The notes under the pieces are model-generated. The model saw nothing but the letters and a program-made list of their open reading frames with translations. It ran no database searches and was not told where the DNA came from. Shown here one piece after another: positions 58,048 to 64,000 of a stretch of DNA of 64,000 nucleotides (positions within the stretch are counted from its first letter, which is position 1; each line of letters opens with the position of its first letter). The translations under genes and the position numbers were made by a program. This DNA is from Carallia brachiata (Eukaryota; Streptophyta; Magnoliopsida; Malpighiales; Rhizophoraceae), in the NCBI GenBank assembly GCA_021464245.1, contig JADCRB010000068.1, forward strand, positions 3,718,594 to 3,782,593, in the 5' to 3' direction.

Positions 58048-58489
58048 TTATGAATAAATAAAATAAAAAAGGCAATATAATAACAATATAAAAATCAAAA
58101 CATGGATAGTAGAGAAATTTGAGGAGTTATAGGTAATTACGAGGGAAATGAGAATGATTGATATAGTAAATTTTGGAATCATAATTCTTTTAAAATGAGA
58201 AATCTCATTCCTCTTCTTAAGGGAATAAGAATGTATTTTTCATAAACAAACAATAAGAATAGAAATTAAGAAGTTGATTCTCATTCACACGTACTTTTTT
58301 CCTAAACAAACCCCCCCTCTATTTAATATAGGTCCAAAATTGTAAATTTATTTAGAAATACACTTAGTGAGACTTTTTAGGTAAGTTTAAAGTGAAATTA
58401 AAGTAATATGAATTATCAGATAATTGAATTTAAAAAATAAATAAATTATTAATTATTTTTAAATTGATTGTATGACTACTTTATATTTT

Positions 58490-58545
58490 TTTTTTAATTT
58501 TTTGGGTTAAAGCACTCTATGTTACTTAAAAAAATTGAAGTTAAG

Positions 58546-58593
<48 letters not shown>

Positions 58594-58665
58594 TTTTATT
58601 TTATTTTTTTTTTATTTTATTTTTTTTTTTTTTGGGTTAAAGCACTTTATGTTACTTAAAGTAGG
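58490..58665. repeat. (TA)n microsatellite between two direct repeats
   Basis: 'gggttaaagcact', then 'tatgttacttaaa' occurs at 58502 and 58635. Between them lie about 18 TA units (58548-58583) and a T-rich tract. It looks like slippage around a retroposon-like poly-T. Confidence 0.75.
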
Positions 58666-58669
58666 GTCA

Positions 58670-60280
58670 TATGATATGCCTTAATATTGGGCATGGCCTT
58701 GATGGTCTGTCACTAGTACGAGCAAAACTGGGCCACATACGAGTCGACGAAATGTGTGGGCATCCTGGCCTTCCATGGCAGCGGAGTAGGAGCGTAAGAT
58801 GTTTTGTTAATGGGTTAATAAATAAAAATATTATTAATTTTATTTAAAATAATAAATATAATATTAATTTAAAATATGATAGTTTATTTTAAAAAAAAAA
58901 TAACAAAATCTAATACGCTGTGAAATTTATTGAACAGAATTTATTTATTTCAATAATGTGATACTAACTTATATGATTATTACATTATAGAAACATATAT
59001 ATTTCTATAAATCTATTATCGAAACCGATAGATTCTATTCATATAAAATTATTACGTGGTAAATTTATTACAAAAATATTCAAAAAGAGGCAAACTATTA
59101 CTTTTTAAAATTAATTTTAGATTTATTATTTAAAAAAAGTTAGTGCTATTTTTATATATTAATCCTTTCTTCTTTGATATATACTTGTTAAAATATAATT
59201 TTTTATTCATATTTTTAGTAATAAATCCTGGGTTGGGTGTCTTTTTTTTTTTTTTTTTTGACTAATTGTGTATAGTGTATTTAACAAAAGGTATATTCGT
59301 GTAGTCTTTTCCTTGAATTATTGGCTGAAAAAAGAAAAATATTGCACGGAAGTTCCGAGTTAGACGCATGGACACAGATTAATATATTATTATTGTTGAG
59401 TTGTATATTTTTCATTATATAATTATAATTAACAATTAAATTATAAATATACATCTAACTTTCGTAATAATATAATATAGATTTATATTTTAAACCCATC
59501 AAATAGATTACATTTAAAAACTAATGAAACTTAAACTTAAAAAACAATTTCGTTGAAGACTCCTAACAACCCATTGACCAACTAGTCTATTACGTCAAAG
59601 GCCATCCATTTTTTTTTTTTTGGGTCAAAGGCCATGCATAGTCCCAAGATATGGTGGAATTCAAATGTCGGCATATGGTATTCAGTCTCCATTCTAAACT
59701 TCTCTTGTGACCGTGGCTGCCCGGCACAAATGGTCTAAAGATTAATATGATCTGCTGTTACCTTGAATGTGCAGCTTTCCATGCCTTCCAATTTAGACAG
59801 CCAGATTTCCTTGTTCTTTTTTCTATGTCTTTGTTTTCTTTTCTGTTTTTTTTTTTAATTTTATTATACAATTTAATTTTAAATGTTATCAAAATAATTA
59901 TACAGTTTATCTAACAATTTATCTTTTTTTTTTAATTTTAATCTTATATTGACACATATCATTTTAATATTATTTTGATGTAACTTAAAGAATTGCACAA
60001 AATATTTCCCATTTTTTATTCTTGTAGCCGGGAACCTCCCTCGTTGCTTCCTACGAGTAGTCATCACCAAGTCATTTCTCACGTTGGTTTGAATCTAAGT
60101 GAACATCACTTGAGAATCTTACGTTTGTTTGAATGTTGGCTTAGCACGCCAAATCATGCATCATAGTCAAAGAAAAAGTCATTCCAGTGCCAATTTTCTA
60201 TAGTTCAGCCGTTTAAGGTTTCGAGTTCGGCCAATTAAATAAATAAATAAATAACAAACTGGTCGCACTAGCTAAGGGCT
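58670..60280. other. Intergenic, no gene recognised
   Basis: AT-rich, apart from the poly-T micro-insertion at 59610. No gene recognised. Confidence 0.4.
59610..59623 (-). repeat. Poly(T) micro-insertion with 16-bp target duplication
   Basis: Twelve T plus GG, flanked by GTCAAAGGCCATCCAT (59594-59609) and GTCAAAGGCCATGCAT (59624-59639). Again a bare poly(A) end of a retroposon on the minus strand. Confidence 0.7.
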
Positions 60281-60285
60281 AATGC

Positions 60286-60293
60286 TATAAATA
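60286..60293 (+). promoter_or_regulatory. TATA box of the decayed peptide gene
   Basis: TATAAATA about 95 bp before ATG 60388, within a CTATAAATAG context, which is a consensus plant core promoter. Confidence 0.65.
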
Positions 60294-60387
60294 GCTCCAA
60301 CCTGCATATGATCGTCATTGAACTTCAATTGCACTAAACAACTTAGCTAGCCCCCTCATCTCGTTGGTGGTTTTCTGACTAATTAAC

Positions 60388-60674
60388 ATGGCAGCCATAC
60401 TAAAATCTCTCTGTTCTTCGTCATCCTTATTCTCATAAACTCCATTTTCCTCGAGACCGAAGCCCGCCCCCTTAACATCATGAAATATTCAGGAATTCTG
60501 CTGCAAGCAGAGTAATTGAAGGTTTCTTTGATGGGTTATCATTGGAGCAATCAAGGACTCAGGCCCAAGTCCTGGGGTAGGACCAAGTTCACAAACAGCC
60601 AGACCCTTGAGGAATTAAGGCAGGTCCTAGCCCGGCGTTGGACACAAGTATGTTAATGGCAGCCCCCGTTGACT
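60388..60674 (+). pseudogene. PIPL-type secreted peptide gene with two SGPS motifs, frame-broken
   Basis: ATG 60388 is followed by 15 more codons and a stop (60436). One base out of frame lies a good signal-peptide core (LFFVILILINSIFLETEARPL, about 60408-60470). Further shifts lead to VIEGFFDGLSLE (about 60513-60547), then IKDSGPSPGVG (60550-60582), and a second copy, GIKAGPSP in one frame and PGVGHKYVNGSPR (to 60669) in another. The two SGPSPGVG units fit the SGPS-x-G-x-G-H rule of PIP-like peptides (related to CEPs). At least four single-base shifts separate the parts, so it is a recent pseudogene or a stretch of poor base calls. The family is that of the intact gene at 51070, but the motif variant differs. 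Confidence 0.7.
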
Positions 60675-60679
60675 ACTGT

Positions 60680-63600
60680 TCAGCAGCTCCCAACTTTGTC
60701 TTCTAGCGAATAGTACTAGCTAAATAATGTAAAAATTCATTCATTTGTGGTGTTTGCAAATACTATACGGTTAGGTACATTCTTTGACATTAATGTCAAG
60801 AATAAGATAGTGTGTAGATCTTATGTTTACTTGATTAGCACTTGGCAAGAGGTAAGGTGGAAATTTCTTTATTTTTTTAATTGTTCAATGTATGCCACTT
60901 ATACCATTAATGTTATTGAGCGATTGCGAATGAATTATTTTCAAGTTGAGTTACTAAACTTTTATTTAGTATATTAATTTGTTTACACCCTTATGGAACA
61001 TGTACCATTAATTTAGTATGCTCCACTTCCGCCCGATTGGCTCAAGCAACTTTGGATCGGGTTGAAGTTGGTCAGCATGCGTTATGCATCATGCTGGACT
61101 GGACTGTAGGTCTTCTCCGATTTCACTCAATCTCAATCAAGGGATGACGTCGTTTCAAGTTTTAAATCACATTATGTGGAGTCACTTAAATTTTGGGTCA
61201 ATTAAATTATTTGAGTCAAATTAGGTATTATTTTGGCTTGGAAAGAGAATGTGTAAATAAGATATAAGATTTACACATGGAGAGACAAAGTGAAATGTGA
61301 CTTGCGCCTTTTATATTTAAAAATAATAATAATTTTATTATTTCATGAATTTGAGTTTTCCGTGTGTAACAGCTTGTTAAATTACAAGGATGATACAATT
61401 TACAATAAATATGAACAATACTATATAATAGCTTGTTGTATATTATTAAATAATTATTATACATTATTTTATATTTCTTCCGCATCATCTATTTTTTAAA
61501 CAAAATTTAAAAAATTTTAAAAAAAAAGTTTCTAAGGTGTTGAGCCCATGTTCTGGCCATTCTTTGTGTTTTTTCTTCTTGTTACCTTAGTGGCATTCTT
61601 TTGGCTTGTCCATAGGTCACACAGTTCGGATCAAACTGGAGGGTTAGACAATAGCCTGTTCAAATTAATCATTTGAATATCAAGTCGATTTGTGCAGGCA
61701 AATCAGGTTTTAGTTAGATTGTGTAACCGTTGATTTCAAGTTTCAAATTAATAAGTTGGATTCTAGTTTGGTTAGTCACGTTATTTTTTGATGAAATCCC
61801 AAGGTAAATCTTTTAAGTATTGAAGACCCACGGTAACTTGCATATTCAATCCTCTTAACAAAAAAAAAAAAAAAGTGACTTACTATCTAATACTAATACC
61901 AAATTTTTTAAGATGTATTCGTTACCTCCTCATGAATTTAAAACATTTTATAATTACACTTGAAAACTTATAATAATTACACTTGAAAACTTATAACTTC
62001 ATATGAAAAACAATTATGTGCTTATAGTTATAACAAGAACGAGTCTTCAAGCAAAGCATAAAATGGGTGAGCATGCCCACCAACACCCCCCCCCCCCTCC
62101 CCAAAAAAAGGAACGGTTATGCAATGTCTGTCTTAGGTATGAGAAAAGAAATGGAAAGAAAGTTGAAAACCTGTAGCACTTTATGTTGATCGGAAACGTG
62201 AGAACAAGGAATTAGAAGAAAAGAAAAAGGTTGGTGTCAAAAAAAAAATCATTTTGAAAACAGAAAAGTTAAGGAGAAGAGATAAGAGAGATAGACTGAT
62301 GTGATAATATATATTTCGTATTTTTTATTTTTTTTAAAAATTTATGATATATAAATATATATATAATTAAGATAAATATGAAGAAGGATAAAAAAATGTA
62401 TATGCAGTCATTAAAAAAATTATTAGTTACTCGTATCGTCGGTAAAAATGTATGTATGTATAATCTTGTATACATGTACACACATGCTAAGGTTTTTCCG
62501 AAAAAAAAAAGAAGAAAGAAAATGGTGCATGTCCCGTGTGAGACCCACATCCACCACATCAGTCTGTCTCCCTCGCTTGTCCATTTTCTGTGGCAATATA
62601 ACTGGATTATTTTGAAAATTTAATTAATTATAAGGATATTTTTATAATTTTAACTTATAATTTAATTATTTATAAAAATATTTATATAATTTTATTTATA
62701 TCTTTTTTTTCTCACAATTTTCTCATATAACTAAAATAAAAAATTTTATTTTTTTATCATTTTTACGCAACATTCTTTTATCTTTCCTACAACCTTTTTT
62801 GTCCGGTAAAATCTCACAATCCCATTAATCACGTCTAAATGTAGACTTCGCTGGCTCATACTGAGTTATGTGTTAAAGGTACTGTTTTGCCAGTGTTAAA
62901 GCAAGGACAGATAGATTGTCTACCTCAAAAAATTTTGTTCTCTCTGACTTCTCAGCTTCAGTTATCAAAATATCAAAAAACCTTTTTGATCACTAACTAA
63001 TTGGAAGAATTGAAAAAAAAAAAAAAACTGTAGAGAATTCCCAAATAAATTATTGACCGTAAAGCTTTTTTTTTTTCCCCAATCAGTTCACCGCATGCAT
63101 CTGTACAGGAGTTAGACTAATTCGCAAAATTTATACATACTCGCTCGAACCCACACTTGATGCAAATACTTCGTACGAAAATCCCTGGAAAATAAAAAAT
63201 TTAGATGTGTTATTGCACATAAATTTGCCACCGTAAAAAATCCGTGATTTTCCTGAAGTCAGACAATTTGTTGTACACGCTCATATTTGTGGGAAATTAT
63301 TTTCTTGCTTTCATTGCATTGATCAGGCGAAAAGGTCCAGGCAAATACGTACCATGTTTAACGTGTTTTCACGAAAATTTCACATCTGCATCTTGTTTAA
63401 TAACTATTTAAATAGTAATTTAAATAGTAATTTAATATACGTTTTATGCAGTCGACTTAAATTTAAATTCTTACACTATGTAATTTCTTGTGACTAATAT
63501 GTTGAGTGTCCTTGTTAATAGATTTAAAAGATTTGATGGCGACCAACTGTGAGAATTTGATTCAATAAGTTAAGTAGATTGTGAGAGAACTCACTTTGAC

Positions 63601-64000
63601 TTATCAGCACTCCAGTAGTAGATTCTCTTTATGATAGAGATTAAATGAAAATATTAACAGATAATTTTTAATTTTAACTCATAAATATAATAAATTACAT
63701 ATAAAAATACTTTTTTTTGGTGTTCAAATAAAAATCATGTTTAATTGTCTTTGTGTCATTTCTTTAGTCTCCTATTTGAGTTTCAGTTTGAACCATTATT
63801 TCTCTACCAACCATGAGTAATTTTCAACTTACAATAAGTGTTTTCTAGTAAACGGTACTACGTGCTTACATTTCTTTTTTATTTTTGTCATTAAAAAGAA
63901 AAAGTGGGGTGACACTTTGATATTTCTCTTAAAATATTATACTATATTTTCACAATGGTACTATAATTTTAAATAGTTATAACAAATATAAACATTGAAA
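60680..64000. other. Intergenic to window end, no gene recognised
   Basis: AT-rich with homopolymer runs (A15 near 61860, C10 near 62084). Short ORFs at 60747-60977, 61228-61499 and 62269-62623 are composed like random AT-rich DNA and lack domains or start context. Confidence 0.4.

Larger units (their letters stand above)
57440..58317. mobile_element. MITE-like element with GGGGTCGTTTGG / GGGGGTTTGTTTAGG ends
   Basis: About 880 bp with imperfect inverted ends and sub-terminal words of GGAATCAGAATC type on both sides in opposite sense. It contains a 48-bp tandem duplication (57581 and 57629) and a long (ATT)n/(ACT)n tract (57986-58047). No coding frame and no clear target duplication. Confidence 0.5.

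Overview
This 64 kb window is nuclear DNA of a flowering plant, almost certainly a eudicot. It is AT-rich and gene-poor, its genes have plant-type introns and TATA boxes, and it holds plant-only families (a CYP81-type cytochrome P450, a UGT84-type glucosyltransferase, a CrRLK1L receptor kinase relic, a PIP-type secreted peptide). A Citrus-like (Rutaceae) genome is my guess from general recognition; nothing in the sequence proves the genus.

Layout. 1-5.2 kb: a decayed CYP81 first exon (1166-2045) among copies of a roughly 0.6 kb repeat that also precedes the second CYP81 copy. 9.8-17.3 kb: a broken endogenous pararetrovirus (Caulimoviridae, florendovirus-like), followed by a LINE scrap and two more copies of the flank repeat. 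20.7-26.15 kb: the second CYP81 gene, with both exons but a one-base insertion in exon 1 and a 3.9 kb intron that holds a 2.34 kb non-autonomous LTR element on the minus strand. 26.65-36.79 kb: a complete but degenerate Ty3/gypsy element of the Tat type, with a perfect 5-bp target duplication. Between its integrase and 3' LTR it carries an extra ORF that reads as a WUSCHEL-type transcription factor: homeodomain, WUS-box and a C-terminal EAR-like motif. 37-46 kb: MITEs, a SINE, a duplicated non-coding segment and a solo LTR related to the Tat element. 46.7-48.7 kb: a CrRLK1L (FERONIA-type) pseudogene split by a MITE. 49-52 kb: a SINE and an intact PIP-type secreted peptide gene (minus strand). 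54.2-55.6 kb: an intact, intronless UGT84B-like glucosyltransferase (minus strand) with a fold-back element upstream. 57-64 kb: MITE and simple repeats plus a decayed peptide gene with two SGPS motifs behind a good TATA box.

Only the UGT and the 95-residue peptide gene look fully intact. The second CYP81 copy is one base away from an open 499-residue product, so it is either a young pseudogene or a base-calling error. Host genes form no obvious pathway unit. The peptide genes and the receptor-kinase relic are of families tied to signalling and defence, and CYP81 and UGT84 enzymes modify small molecules. The most unusual content is the WUS-like gene carried by the retrotransposon.
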